DNA of 64,000 bases from Opitutaceae bacterium (GTDB taxonomy: Bacteria; Verrucomicrobiota; Verrucomicrobiia; Opitutales; Opitutaceae), in assembly GCA_030648295.1 (NCBI GenBank), contig JAUSID010000167.1, positions 1 to 64,000 of the forward strand. Reading direction: 5' to 3'. Below, in pieces: positions 42,550 to 51,381 of this stretch (its first letter is position 1; every line of letters begins with the position of its first letter). The notes under the pieces are model-generated. The model did no database searches. It was not told where the DNA came from and saw nothing but the letters and a program-made list of their open reading frames with translations. Both the position numbers and the translations under genes were made by a program.

Positions 42550-43786
42550 TCTCACTCCGCGGTGCATCGATATTCCGCAACAACGCGTCCGCACACGCGC
42601 GGGCAAAAACCGGATCATTAATCTCCAGTTCCATCTCCACGACTGGAATCCCGGGGCGCAGAGATTTGCGTACCGCCGCGAACAGCGCCTCGTCCGCCTC
42701 CGGATCGTGGAACGGCTGCCCGGGCGCGCTGATGATACTGATGGCGCGACGCGGCAGCAGCACGGTGACGGGAGCGAGGTAGCGGTTCACCTTTTCCGCG
42801 ATGATTCGTCCGAGTTCGGCGCATTCCGCCGGCGTCGTCCGCATCAACGTGACCTGCGGGTTGTGCTGATAAAAACGGCGGTCGGAAAATCTGGCCGGCA
42901 CGCTCGCGCGTTCGCCGAAGTTCACCATGTCGAGGCAACCCGGCGCGATGATCGCCGGCACCCTCGCCTTCGCCGCCGCGTCGAGCCGCTCGCGTCCGGC
43001 CCCAAGGATGCCACCGACTAGTTCGTCCGCCCATTCGGTGGTCGTGATGTCGAGCACGCCCGCCACCAGGCCGCTCGCAATCAGCGCCTCCATGCCCCGG
43101 CCGCCCGTTCCGGTGGCGTGAAACACGAGGACCTCGTAGCCCGCGGCCTCGATGATGCGCTTCGCCTCGGTCACGCACGCCGTGGTGTTGCCAAACATGC
43201 TCGCGACGACGAGCGGTTTGTCGGATGACGTGCGGCCGCGGCGTTTCTCCGCGGCCGCCACCATCCCGCAGATCGCGCCCGCCGCGTTTTCGAAAATGGC
43301 GCGCGACACGCGATTGATGCCGGCGACGTCCACGACCGCGGGAAACATCACCAGATCCGAGGTTCCGACATACGCGGCCGTGTTTCCACTCGCGAGCGTC
43401 GACACCATCAGCTTGGGAAACCCAAGCGGCAGCGCCCGCATCGCAGCAGTTGCGATGGCCGTACCGCCTCCTCCGCCCAGCGAAATAATGCCGTGGATTT
43501 TTCCCTCGGCCGCGAGTCCCGCAACGACGCACGCCGCACCGCGGCCCATCAGTGCCACGCACTCGCCCCGATCCTTGCGCGCGAGAATCTCGCGCCAGTT
43601 ATCATCTCCGGTCGCAGCCACCTGCGCCGCCGGAATGTCTGCCGCGAGCGCCGGCGTGCCCATGCTGCCCGCGTCAATCAACTTCGTGTCGAAACCCTGC
43701 CGGCGGATGGCGTCCGCGATGAACGCATGCTCCGGCCCCTTGGTATCGAACGTGCCGAGAATCGCGATGGTCGGGGGTGACGGCAT
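42506..43786 (-). CDS. Tm-1-like ATP-binding / UPF0261 family protein
   Basis: 426 residues from ATG 43786 (MPSPPTIAILGTFDTKG). The sequence follows the UPF0261 family: 'GTFDTKGPEHAFIADAIR', 'GIISLGGGGGTAIATAAM', 'VVASMFGNTTACVTEAKR', 'VLVFHATGTGGRGMEALI' and 'APGCLDMVNFG'. The N-terminal half resembles the inhibitor domain of tomato Tm-1. The enzyme activity is not established to my knowledge. The minus-strand group also contains, about 6 kb upstream, a PEP-hydrolase-family TIM barrel; in plants the two domains occur in one protein. The last 14 residues are derived from a dispersed repeat, so the native C-terminus may be a little shorter. Confidence 0.9.
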   Translation of the reverse strand: MPSPPTIAILGTFDTKGPEHAFIADAIRRQGFDTKLIDAGSMGTPALAADIPAAQVAATGDDNWREILARKDRGECVALMGRGAACVVAGLAAEGKIHGIISLGGGGGTAIATAAMRALPLGFPKLMVSTLASGNTAAYVGTSDLVMFPAVVDVAGINRVSRAIFENAAGAICGMVAAAEKRRGRTSSDKPLVVASMFGNTTACVTEAKRIIEAAGYEVLVFHATGTGGRGMEALIASGLVAGVLDITTTEWADELVGGILGAGRERLDAAAKARVPAIIAPGCLDMVNFGERASVPARFSDRRFYQHNPQVTLMRTTPAECAELGRIIAEKVNRYLAPVTVLLPRRAISIISAPGQPFHDPEADEALFAAVRKSLRPGIPVVEMELEINDPVFARACADALLRNIDAPRSESAFMEGRAPPGPRA

Positions 43787-43789
43787 GCG

Positions 43790-43975
43790 GGTTTTGAGTT
43801 TTGGGTTTTGAGTTTTGGGTTCTGGGTTCTGGGTTCTGGGTTTGGCGTTCTTCTGACCTCTGGCCTCTGACCTCTGTCCTCTGGCCTCTGGCTTCTGGCT
43901 TCTGGCTTCTGTCCCTCCGACCCTCCGCGCCTCCGACCCTCCGTCCCCCCGTCCCTCCGCCCCTCAGCCCCTCCG
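43790..43975. repeat. Microsatellite-like tract of 7-8 bp units
   Basis: 'ttttgggt/ttctgggt' units (about 43793-43845) pass into 'cctctgg/cttctgg' units (43855-43912) and then 'cctccgac/ccctccg' units (43914-43975). It has the same three-phase structure as 39112-39372 and fills the whole gap between the two minus-strand genes. Confidence 0.9.
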
Positions 43976-46900
43976 CTACTTCCCGCCCGCCCATTTCACC
44001 GCGTTCGCGAGGAGTGTCTTGTACGCATCCATATCGTGGACACGCTGGTCGTGGCCGATCGTGATGCCGACGATCCGCGCCTTCTCGTGCCCGGTGATCC
44101 ACACCGCGGGGTGCGGCTGCTTGAACCTCAGGCTCGGCGACGTCTCGGCCAGCACCGTGATTGGCGACGTGCCGGGCGGAATCTTGTCCGGCTCCGCGTT
44201 GATATAGTACAGCTCATCCTCGACCTCGAAGCTCGCCGGCACGCCTTTGAGAATCGGATGCTCCGGCCTTAGGGCGTTCACGGTATAGCTTGCGATCTTG
44301 TCGTGTCCGCGCGCTCCACCGCCGACGATCTTCGCGTTAAGCTCGGGCCATTGCGGAAAACCGTACCACGTGCCGGGGTGCAGCATGATGATTCCCTTCC
44401 CCGCCGCTGCGAAATCGAAAACCGCTCTCCGATACTGCGGTGTGTCGAAGAATTTTCGGTTCACGCTTATGACCGCCACATCGGCCTCGCGCAGCGCGGT
44501 CGCCGCCTGATCCCGATCTTCCGTATAATTCACGCTGAAGCCGGCCGCCTTCAGCGTCGCGGTGTCGGTCTCCCCGAAGAACTTCGCGAAATTGTGCGAA
44601 CTGCCGCCGGTGACAATCAGCACCTTCGTCTTGCCCGACTCCCACCGGATGGCCGTGGGATCCGGCAATGGAGCGTCACCGCGCCCGCCCTCCTTCGGAC
44701 CCTCCGCTGCGGCGGATTGCGCAGCCGCCGCGGTCGCCGCGCCCGGACTCGCAGAGGCAGAGCGGGAAGCCTGCGCCATGACCGCTCGCTCGCCCACGCC
44801 CACAACTGAATTGGCGGCCCGCAGCCCGGCTCGGGTCGGCTCGCTGGCGATCGCTGCTACCGCGGCGGAAGCGGGCTCCGCGCCCGCCGTGATCGCGACG
44901 GTGCACGGCACGATGTCGTTGTCGAAGCTCTCCAGCGCGACTTTCGCCAGCGCGCCACGCCTCCCGAGGTTCAGCGCAAAATAGCGAAGCTGCCCGCGCT
45001 TGGTGAAATCGCCCGCGTCCACGCTCTGCGGCACGTTGGCCCGGCCAATGTAGTCCGCGAAATGTTCGCCGTTCTTCAGCACGTGCTCCTCGGTGGTTCC
45101 ATCCGCGAACGTCACGATGACTTTCAGCGCCGGCCGGCCGCGCCCGGCATCACCGCCATACGGCCACGCCCATCCGCCCACCCCGCCGAGGAAATGCAGG
45201 CTTGCCGTCGTCATGCGCGTGTTGATCTCGACGTGTCGCGGAAACTGTTCCGAAACATTGTTCCGGCCGGGTCCGCCCTTCAGCGCGATGAAATTCATTC
45301 CGTTCGGCGCCTTCGCCGGATCCATGACGAAGAAGGGAACGCCCGCGACCGTCACGTTGCCGAACTTGTGCAACGTGATGGTCTCGTCGCGCTCGTCCTC
45401 GCGCCGAAACGCACCGCGCCGGCTGTCCGCCGTGTAGGCATCGCGCAAATCCAGCACGCGGAATTTCTGGTCCGCGCCGCACATGAATGCGAGCAGGTCG
45501 CGCAAGCCTTCGGATCCGAGACCCTCGAGCCCCTCCGGCATCAGCGATCGCCGCGTGTTTTCGCGCGACGCGATGTCATCCTTCCGGATTTCGATCTCCC
45601 CGCCGGCATGGCGCAACGTCATCGACGCGGCGTTCTCGCTCGCGACGATGCCGCTGTGAATTTCGCCCTTCTTCGTCGTGACGTTCCACTGGAAGAAGCT
45701 CGCGTCGACCTCGCGGTTGGGATCGACGATGTGAACCAGAAGTTCGCTCGGCCCGTGCGCGCCCATGCCGTGCAACGGTGGCCCGACGTCGCTCAAACCG
45801 AGATCGCCAAATTTGTGGCAGGCCGAACAGGCCGCCGTGAATAGCGTCCGGCCCTTCGCCGGGTCACCGGGTTTTTCAACTTCGGCCGTCAGCCGCGCGA
45901 TCAGTTCGTTCTTTTGTTTCGTCTGCGGATTCAGCGTTTCGAGCAACGCGGCCGCCTGCCTCGCCACCTGCCGGCTCGGATGCGTGCGCAGACGCGACAG
46001 GTTTGCCGGTCCAAGCTTCGCCGGATTCACCCGCCCATCCTTGATCGCGACGAGGAGCGCAAGAGCAGATTCCGCGCGTTTGACGAGCTGATCGAGTGCC
46101 ACGGCCGAATTCGTCCGCGCCAGGACATCGACGAGCACCGCGGCGACGTCCGGCCCGGCATCATCGCCCAGCGCAGTGATCAGCCGGCCCGAGAGTCCCT
46201 CGGTTGTGCCTGGCGCTGCCAGGATCGTCGCAATGCCTTTCAGCGTTTCGACGCGCAGCGAAGAAATTCCGAGCAGGCTCATTGCGATCTCGGCGCGACG
46301 CTCATCGGAAATTCGCGAATCTGAAACCTCGCGCAGCAGCTCGCGCCCGCGACGGTTCGCCCGCCCGGCCAGGGCGCCAGACTTGTCCCACTGGCCTATA
46401 AGCGGCAGCACCGCGGCCGCTGTGCGCGGCTCCTGGAGCAACCGCTCGAGCGCGGCGGCCAGCGCATTGTCCACCGCCGGTGCGCTACCGCCGCCCTGTC
46501 CCAATCCGCGCAGGATCGTAATCTTCAACTCCGCCGCCGTCACAGGTGCGGCAGCGCACGCCCGCACGAGTTGCGCTGCGTCCGTCGCCGCGTTACCGGA
46601 AAACAGCGCGGTGGCGAATGGCGCCAGCGACGCACTCTTCTCGTGCACCAGCGCATCGGTCAGAAACTCCGTCGCGTGCCCGCTTGCTGCCGCCACCACG
46701 GCGGACTTGGTCCACGCATCGTCGGCTTCGGCAAACCGGGTCAACCACTGCCGTCGGTCGTCGGTTCTGGCGGCATGGCTGGCCTGCTCGAAAACCTGGA
46801 GCGCCTTGCTGCCCATCGGCCGCTTCAGCTGCACGACGCGCGGATTCGAAGCATGATTTTCCTGCGCCAGCCGCCATGCGGTCTGCTTCACCTGCGCGTT

Positions 46901-49060
46901 CGGACTCGTTTCGATCGCGCGGATCAATCCCGCGATGTCGGTTCGATGAAGCACCGGCACTTCGAGCTTCTTCGCGTCCTTGTGCTGCACTTTCCAAATC
47001 CGGCTGAAAAAGTGATCGCGATCCGGCCGGATGGCGGCGTTCGCCGGTCCATGCTGCGGTCCGCGCGTGTCGTTGTGAATCACGGCCTGGTTGTAGAAAT
47101 CGATCACGTAGAGCGCACCATCGGGTCCGACACGCGTTTCGATCGGACGGAACCACAGGTCGCGGCTGCGAATGAACTCGGTCTGCTCGCGGCCTTTTTC
47201 CTTTTCGGTCGTGTAGGTGACTCCCGCGGGTCGGACGAACTGGTGATGCACGAGGTTGATCGTGGGTTCGCCCGTAAAATAGCTGTACCGCCATTTCTCG
47301 GGCCAGGCGCCGCCATCATACACCGCGCAGCCCGACGCAGCCGTGAACTGGCCGACCTGATCGATCTGCACGTACGCCTGCTCCGTCCACGTCATCAGCG
47401 GATATGATTTCTCCCGCGTGATCATTCCATTCGCCGACGTCGTGCCCGCGATTTTCCCCTTCGCCAGCACGTACTCCGGCAGCACGGTGTGGAAGAACAC
47501 GGTTCCGCTCGTCGGCTGCGTCCAGAAAACCTGCCCGTCCCAGGTGATATCCAAACCCCAGGTGTTGCCATTCCGGCTGCTGTATTGCTCGAAGGCACTG
47601 CCATCCGGCTTGAATCGCACCACGCCGCTGCCGTCCGGCCCGAACGTTTTTGTCCCGTCGGCCGAGGTCACATTGCCGCGGCTGTAGCCGTGCGTCGCAT
47701 AAATCCACCCGTCGAGACCCCACCGCAGGTTGTTGATCACCGCGTGCGTGTCCGTCGTGCCGAGACCGGTGTAGAGCTTCGTGCGCTGGTCGGCGACCTG
47801 ATCGCCATTCGTGTCCTCGAGGAACCAGATGTCAGGCGCGCTGCACGCGACGACGCCATTGCGGTGGAAGACGAATCCGGTGACGAGTTCGAGCTTGTCC
47901 GCGAAAACATGTTTTCGGTCCATCACCCCGTCACCGTTCGTGTCACTGAGAATGGAAATTCGATCCTCGGGTTCACGGTCATGCCGTTGCGGATACAGCG
48001 AACCGCTGTCCTTCCACGGCGCCGTGTTGGGAACCCGCCGGCCGTTGGGATACTCTGGTGTTTCCGCCACCCACAACCGGCCTTTTTCATCCCAATCCAT
48101 CGCGATGGCCTTGTGGATCAGCGGCTCGGCTGCAACGAGCGAGAGATTGAACTCGGGATGCACCTCGATCTTCGCGGCGGCGAGATCGGGGCGCGTCGGA
48201 CCGCCCTCGACATAGCGGAGATTGTCGCCCAGCTCATCGGGCCGGCAAAGCACGTCCACGTTCGCGTGCCGGCCGGCCCAGGCGATGCCGCGGAGCAGAA
48301 TCGCGCGGTAGTTCGGCCGGTTGAAATTTTCGTAGAGGTGACCGGGGATCGAGACAAACGCGCGGTACGGTGATGTCGCGCCCTCAATCGTACGCTCGTA
48401 CATCCACATCTGCGGCTGAATATCATAGATGCTGACCTTCTTGCCGCCACCGGTCAGCTCGTCGGCGCGCTTCTGGGATGCGTCGTTGCGCGCGCCGGCG
48501 GCTTTCGGCGTATACGCCGTGGCGAGAACGCGCGCCTGCGGCAGCAAATCCAGGTCGTAATAAATCTCGTCGTTCATCGCCCAGTTTGAGCAGTCCTTCG
48601 TGATCGGGCTGTCCCGGTCGGCGAAATACAGGTGCATCGGCCCTTCCAGCCACTTGGTCGTCCCCTGGCGCCAAGTGCCGCCGACGATGCCCTTGAACCA
48701 CTCCGGATTGCGCGAGACGACGCCGGCGTGAATCGCGACCAATCCGCCGCCGCGTTTGAGAAACTCATCGAGGTTCCGGCGATCCTCGGCCGCGGAAATG
48801 TTGCCGGCCTCCTGCGCGTGCAGGATCAAAACATCCGTTTGCTCCAACTGCGCCCGGGTGGGAAACGCGTCCGCGCCAGTGGCGCGCGCGCCGCGATCGT
48901 TCAGCATCGGCACCCACTCGCGCAGGAAACGAGGATAATCGTGTGCTCCCGGCCCGTGCGATTTGGGACCGGAGCGAATGAACACACGCAATGGTGCATC
49001 CGCCGCCGCGACGAGAAGGGGAGCGGCAAAAAACAATGCGATCAGCAGAAACCGTTTCAT
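43976..49060 (-). CDS. Giant ThuA - PVC dehydrogenase - HEAT - cytochrome c - ThuA protein
   Basis: 1694 residues from ATG 49060 (MKRFLLIALFFAAPLLVAAA), with a signal peptide. Order of domains: a ThuA-like domain (about 24-280, 'VLILHAQEAGNISAAEDRR', 'GGLVAIHAGVVSRNPEW'); a dehydrogenase-like propeller (about 310-745, 'AIAMDWDEKGRLWVAETPEY', 'DTNGDGVMDRKHVFADKLEL'); HEAT-like helices (about 750-1040); a heme domain with 'CSACH' at 1078-1082; a beta-rich region perhaps of NPCBM type (about 1205-1390, 'INTRMTTASLHFLGGVGGWAW'); an Ala-rich linker; and a second ThuA domain (about 1470-1694, 'KVLIVTGGSSHNFAKFFGE', 'WITGHEKARIVGITIGHD'). It is probably periplasmic and acts in sugar oxidation, but the reaction is unknown. 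The domains are each found in PVC bacteria; this doubly ThuA-capped order is unusual. Confidence 0.92.
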   Translation of the reverse strand: MKRFLLIALFFAAPLLVAAADAPLRVFIRSGPKSHGPGAHDYPRFLREWVPMLNDRGARATGADAFPTRAQLEQTDVLILHAQEAGNISAAEDRRNLDEFLKRGGGLVAIHAGVVSRNPEWFKGIVGGTWRQGTTKWLEGPMHLYFADRDSPITKDCSNWAMNDEIYYDLDLLPQARVLATAYTPKAAGARNDASQKRADELTGGGKKVSIYDIQPQMWMYERTIEGATSPYRAFVSIPGHLYENFNRPNYRAILLRGIAWAGRHANVDVLCRPDELGDNLRYVEGGPTRPDLAAAKIEVHPEFNLSLVAAEPLIHKAIAMDWDEKGRLWVAETPEYPNGRRVPNTAPWKDSGSLYPQRHDREPEDRISILSDTNGDGVMDRKHVFADKLELVTGFVFHRNGVVACSAPDIWFLEDTNGDQVADQRTKLYTGLGTTDTHAVINNLRWGLDGWIYATHGYSRGNVTSADGTKTFGPDGSGVVRFKPDGSAFEQYSSRNGNTWGLDITWDGQVFWTQPTSGTVFFHTVLPEYVLAKGKIAGTTSANGMITREKSYPLMTWTEQAYVQIDQVGQFTAASGCAVYDGGAWPEKWRYSYFTGEPTINLVHHQFVRPAGVTYTTEKEKGREQTEFIRSRDLWFRPIETRVGPDGALYVIDFYNQAVIHNDTRGPQHGPANAAIRPDRDHFFSRIWKVQHKDAKKLEVPVLHRTDIAGLIRAIETSPNAQVKQTAWRLAQENHASNPRVVQLKRPMGSKALQVFEQASHAARTDDRRQWLTRFAEADDAWTKSAVVAAASGHATEFLTDALVHEKSASLAPFATALFSGNAATDAAQLVRACAAAPVTAAELKITILRGLGQGGGSAPAVDNALAAALERLLQEPRTAAAVLPLIGQWDKSGALAGRANRRGRELLREVSDSRISDERRAEIAMSLLGISSLRVETLKGIATILAAPGTTEGLSGRLITALGDDAGPDVAAVLVDVLARTNSAVALDQLVKRAESALALLVAIKDGRVNPAKLGPANLSRLRTHPSRQVARQAAALLETLNPQTKQKNELIARLTAEVEKPGDPAKGRTLFTAACSACHKFGDLGLSDVGPPLHGMGAHGPSELLVHIVDPNREVDASFFQWNVTTKKGEIHSGIVASENAASMTLRHAGGEIEIRKDDIASRENTRRSLMPEGLEGLGSEGLRDLLAFMCGADQKFRVLDLRDAYTADSRRGAFRREDERDETITLHKFGNVTVAGVPFFVMDPAKAPNGMNFIALKGGPGRNNVSEQFPRHVEINTRMTTASLHFLGGVGGWAWPYGGDAGRGRPALKVIVTFADGTTEEHVLKNGEHFADYIGRANVPQSVDAGDFTKRGQLRYFALNLGRRGALAKVALESFDNDIVPCTVAITAGAEPASAAVAAIASEPTRAGLRAANSVVGVGERAVMAQASRSASASPGAATAAAAQSAAAEGPKEGGRGDAPLPDPTAIRWESGKTKVLIVTGGSSHNFAKFFGETDTATLKAAGFSVNYTEDRDQAATALREADVAVISVNRKFFDTPQYRRAVFDFAAAGKGIIMLHPGTWYGFPQWPELNAKIVGGGARGHDKIASYTVNALRPEHPILKGVPASFEVEDELYYINAEPDKIPPGTSPITVLAETSPSLRFKQPHPAVWITGHEKARIVGITIGHDQRVHDMDAYKTLLANAVKWAGGK

Positions 49061-49120
49061 GGGGTAAAGTTGGTTCGAGACTCCGTTCGAAATCGATTAT
49101 CGCGCGAAACTCACTCGTCA

Positions 49121-49570
49121 TCACGCCACCGTCACGCACGGCAGCATGCCCTGTCGCAATGAAGACCACGGCTCCTGCGCCGACACGTCGAATGGATCCG
49201 GGACCGCAGCCAGATCGTCCGGCAGCTTGGCGGGCGACAGCATGGCCAGGAACACGAGTGGTTCGGCATGCGGGTTATAAGTGGCGTGTACCATCCCGGG
49301 CGGAATGTGCGCAATCTCGCCGGCGTTCAGGCTCCGGTGCTCCCGGCCGACCCACTGCTCGGCGCGGCCATAAAGCACGTAGATGATCTCCTCGCGATGC
49401 GGATGGTAGTGAAACGGATGGCAGTGCATCGGTGCCATGTTCGCCCGCACGAGCAGCAGCTTTTCCGCTGCGACCAAATCCGGCCGGCAGAGCCATTCGT
49501 TGTTCGTCCACGCGTTCTTCTCGCGCAGCGCGTCGGCAATCTTGATGAAGCGGCGATCGGCGGGAGTCAT
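49121..49570 (-). CDS. Cupin-domain protein
   Basis: 149 residues. The two cupin motifs are clear: 'HCHPFHYHPHREEIIYVLYG' (His-rich metal site and Glu) at about residues 49-68 and 'HIPPGMVHATYNPHAEP' at about 88-104. It is a single-domain cupin of cytoplasmic type with no signal peptide. Cupins of this size bind a metal and may be isomerases, dioxygenases or sugar-binding proteins; no specific role can be given. It lies 60 bp upstream of the giant ThuA protein gene on the same strand, so co-expression is likely. Confidence 0.85.
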   Translation of the reverse strand: MTPADRRFIKIADALREKNAWTNNEWLCRPDLVAAEKLLLVRANMAPMHCHPFHYHPHREEIIYVLYGRAEQWVGREHRSLNAGEIAHIPPGMVHATYNPHAEPLVFLAMLSPAKLPDDLAAVPDPFDVSAQEPWSSLRQGMLPCVTVA

Positions 49571-49604
49571 CGGAAAAGAAACCGCGGAATAAACGCGAAA
49601 GAGT

Positions 49605-49705
49605 TTAACCGCGAATGAACGCGAATGGACGCGAAGGAAGACAATCCAGACGTGGGGCGCCTTGGCTCGGGCTATTCGCGTTCATTAGCGTTCATTCGCG
49701 GTTAA
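49605..49705. repeat. Inverted pair of the 'attcgcgttcattcgcggttaa' repeat
   Basis: 'ttaaccgcgaatgaacgcga' plus atggacgcgaa (49605-49635) faces its near reverse complement 'tattcgcgttcattagcgtt' plus cattcgcggttaa (49673-49705). A third copy is at 35795-35826. The pair lies between two minus-strand genes and could fold into one long hairpin. Confidence 0.75.
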
Positions 49706-49715
49706 AATCTCCGTA

Positions 49716-50588
49716 TCAGCGGTTCGCCGCAGGAACTTTCAGCGATTTGAATTCCCGCGTCAGGTTGGTCAGCGACTCCTCGACGCCCATGCGCTCGAGG
49801 CTGCTCGCGCCGACGAAACCGACCGCCTTCGTGTTCTGCAGCACACGCCCGGCGTCCTTCGGTGTGTTGATCGGGCCGCCATGGCATAGAAAATAAATGT
49901 CGTTCCGGACCTGGCTGGCGGCCGCGATGATCTGCTGCGTCGTTTTCAGCGTGTGCTCCCAGCTGACGACGGCGCTCTTCACGCCGACGCTGCCGCCGAC
50001 GGTCGTCCCGGCATGCGCGATGATGGCGTCTGCTCCGGCCTTCGCCATTTCCACCGCCTCCTCCGGGCTGCCCACATAGACGATCGAAAACAGATCCATC
50101 CGGCGTGCGAGCGCCACCATTTCATATTCCTTCGTCACGCTCATGCCCGTCTCCTCGAGCACGGCACGAAAGTGGCCGTCCACGATCGTGTGGGTTGGAA
50201 AATTGTTCACTCCGGAAAAGCCCATTTCCTTCACCTGTCCGAGCCAGTGCCACATCCGCCGCCGCGGATCGGTTGCATGGACGCCGCAGATGACGGGAAC
50301 TTCCTCGACGACCGGCAGCACCTCGAACTCGCCAATCTCCATCGCGATCGCGTTCGCGTCGCCGTACGCCATCATGCCGCAGGTCGACCCATGGCCCATC
50401 ATCCGAAACCGGCCGGAATTATAGATGATGATGAGATCGGCGCCGCCCTTCTCGATGAACTTCGCGCTGATGCCCGTGCCCGCACCAGCGGCAATGATCG
50501 CATCGCCTTTCTTCAATGTCGCATCAAGGCGGGCGCGCACTTCTTCGCGAGTGTAGGGGTTTCCTTTTCCGGTCCAGGGATTCGGCAT
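49716..50588 (-). CDS. Phosphoenolpyruvate hydrolase-family TIM-barrel protein
   Basis: 290 residues from ATG 50588 (MPNPWTGKGNPYTREEVRARL). It matches the family described as TIM-barrel signal transduction or PEP hydrolase (PF09370): 'AIIAAGAGTGISAKFIEKGG', 'DLIIIYNSGRFRMMGHGS', 'VPVICGVHATDPRRRMWHWL', 'GFSGVNNFPTHTIVDG' and 'IYFLCHGGPINTPKDAGRVL'. Plant homologues carry this domain in the same polypeptide as a Tm-1/UPF0261 domain, and a UPF0261 gene lies in the same strand block here, so a joint role is likely. The actual reaction is uncertain. The track start at 50690 is in a repeat. Confidence 0.9.
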   Translation of the reverse strand: MPNPWTGKGNPYTREEVRARLDATLKKGDAIIAAGAGTGISAKFIEKGGADLIIIYNSGRFRMMGHGSTCGMMAYGDANAIAMEIGEFEVLPVVEEVPVICGVHATDPRRRMWHWLGQVKEMGFSGVNNFPTHTIVDGHFRAVLEETGMSVTKEYEMVALARRMDLFSIVYVGSPEEAVEMAKAGADAIIAHAGTTVGGSVGVKSAVVSWEHTLKTTQQIIAAASQVRNDIYFLCHGGPINTPKDAGRVLQNTKAVGFVGASSLERMGVEESLTNLTREFKSLKVPAANR

Positions 50589-50976
50589 GGGTTCGGGGGA
50601 ATCGGGGACGGAGAGCGTCGGAAAGGAAACACTTCTCGACAAGACTAAGCGTAGGCGACCGGCCCGGGAGCGCGGGCCTCCGGCCCGCATGATCGAGTGG
50701 CTGCGGCTTCCAGCCGCAGATCACGGGGGGATGAGGGCGATCTTTCCTTTCGGCCGGGGCAGCCGCATTGCCCGGCGAAAGCTGGCGGGCGAGACGCCCG
50801 CGCTCCCAGGGAAGCCACCGAATGCAAATCCAGTGCGGGCTGAAGCTACAAACCGACGGCCCGCGGTCGGACTCGTCGTTCAGTCCCGGGAGAGAAAGAG
50901 AAAGTTTACCCGCCTTTGGCGGCGCCGTAGGCGACCAGGGATTAAGAGGACGAGAAAGAGGAAATCCGGGGCGGTG
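50589..50976. repeat. 388-bp intergenic region with palindromic repeats
   Basis: No gene is seen. It holds 'gggagcgcgggcctccggcc' plus cgc (50668-50690), 'gtggctgcggcttccagccg' (about 50699-50719, shared with 16241), 'gcgggcgagacgcccgcgct' plus ccca (50785-50809) and 'acccgcctttggcggcgccg' followed by taggcgaccaggg (about 50910-50942). The response-regulator remnant ends at the far side of this cluster. Confidence 0.7.
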
Positions 50977-51135
50977 TTATACCGCACCGACAATCAGCGC
51001 CCTCATTCCCTGCCGCGTGATGGGATGATCGTCCACCAGCAGGACCCGCGTTTTCACGATCGGATTGGACGCGGTCGGAAGCGGAGGCGCCAGATTGGCG
51101 CGTACCGGAAGCGTCGAAGAAGTCGGAACTTTCAT
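50977..51135 (-). pseudogene. Truncated response regulator (receiver-domain N-terminus only)
   Basis: From ATG 51135 the frame encodes 52 residues: a variable leader, then 'TRVLLVDDHPITRQGMRALI', the unmistakable first strand and helix of a NarL-type receiver domain with the Asp-Asp pair. It then runs into 'VGAV' and a stop. The phosphorylation-site strand, the rest of the receiver and any HTH domain are missing, and I found no continuation in the other frames downstream; a repeat cluster follows instead. It is most simply a gene remnant cut by a deletion or repeat-mediated event. A functional 52-residue peptide is improbable. Confidence 0.75.
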
Positions 51136-51328
51136 GAGGAGCGGAATGGTTCCGATGCGGAGGTCCGGGTTCTCCCGAGGGCGGAATGATGCGGAAAATC
51201 CTGACAAGCACGTCCGAGAAAGGAGCAAACGTCTTCCCGGTGAGGCTGGCTCGATAACCCCGGGACCCGATCCTCGATCCTGGGTCGCGGTTTCGCCTGC
51301 CTGGCCAAGGCCTGTCGGCAAACGGGGG

Positions 51329-51359
51329 AAAAAAACGAGGCGCCCCACAGGGCGCCTCG
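51329..51359 (-). terminator. Intrinsic terminator of the Gfo/Idh/MocA gene
   Basis: On the minus strand a 10-bp perfect stem (cgaggcgccc/gggcgcctcg, 4-nt loop) is followed by a run of seven T. It lies 23 bp after the stop at 51382. Confidence 0.92.
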
Positions 51360-51381
51360 CGACAACTCAATAAACTGGCGT

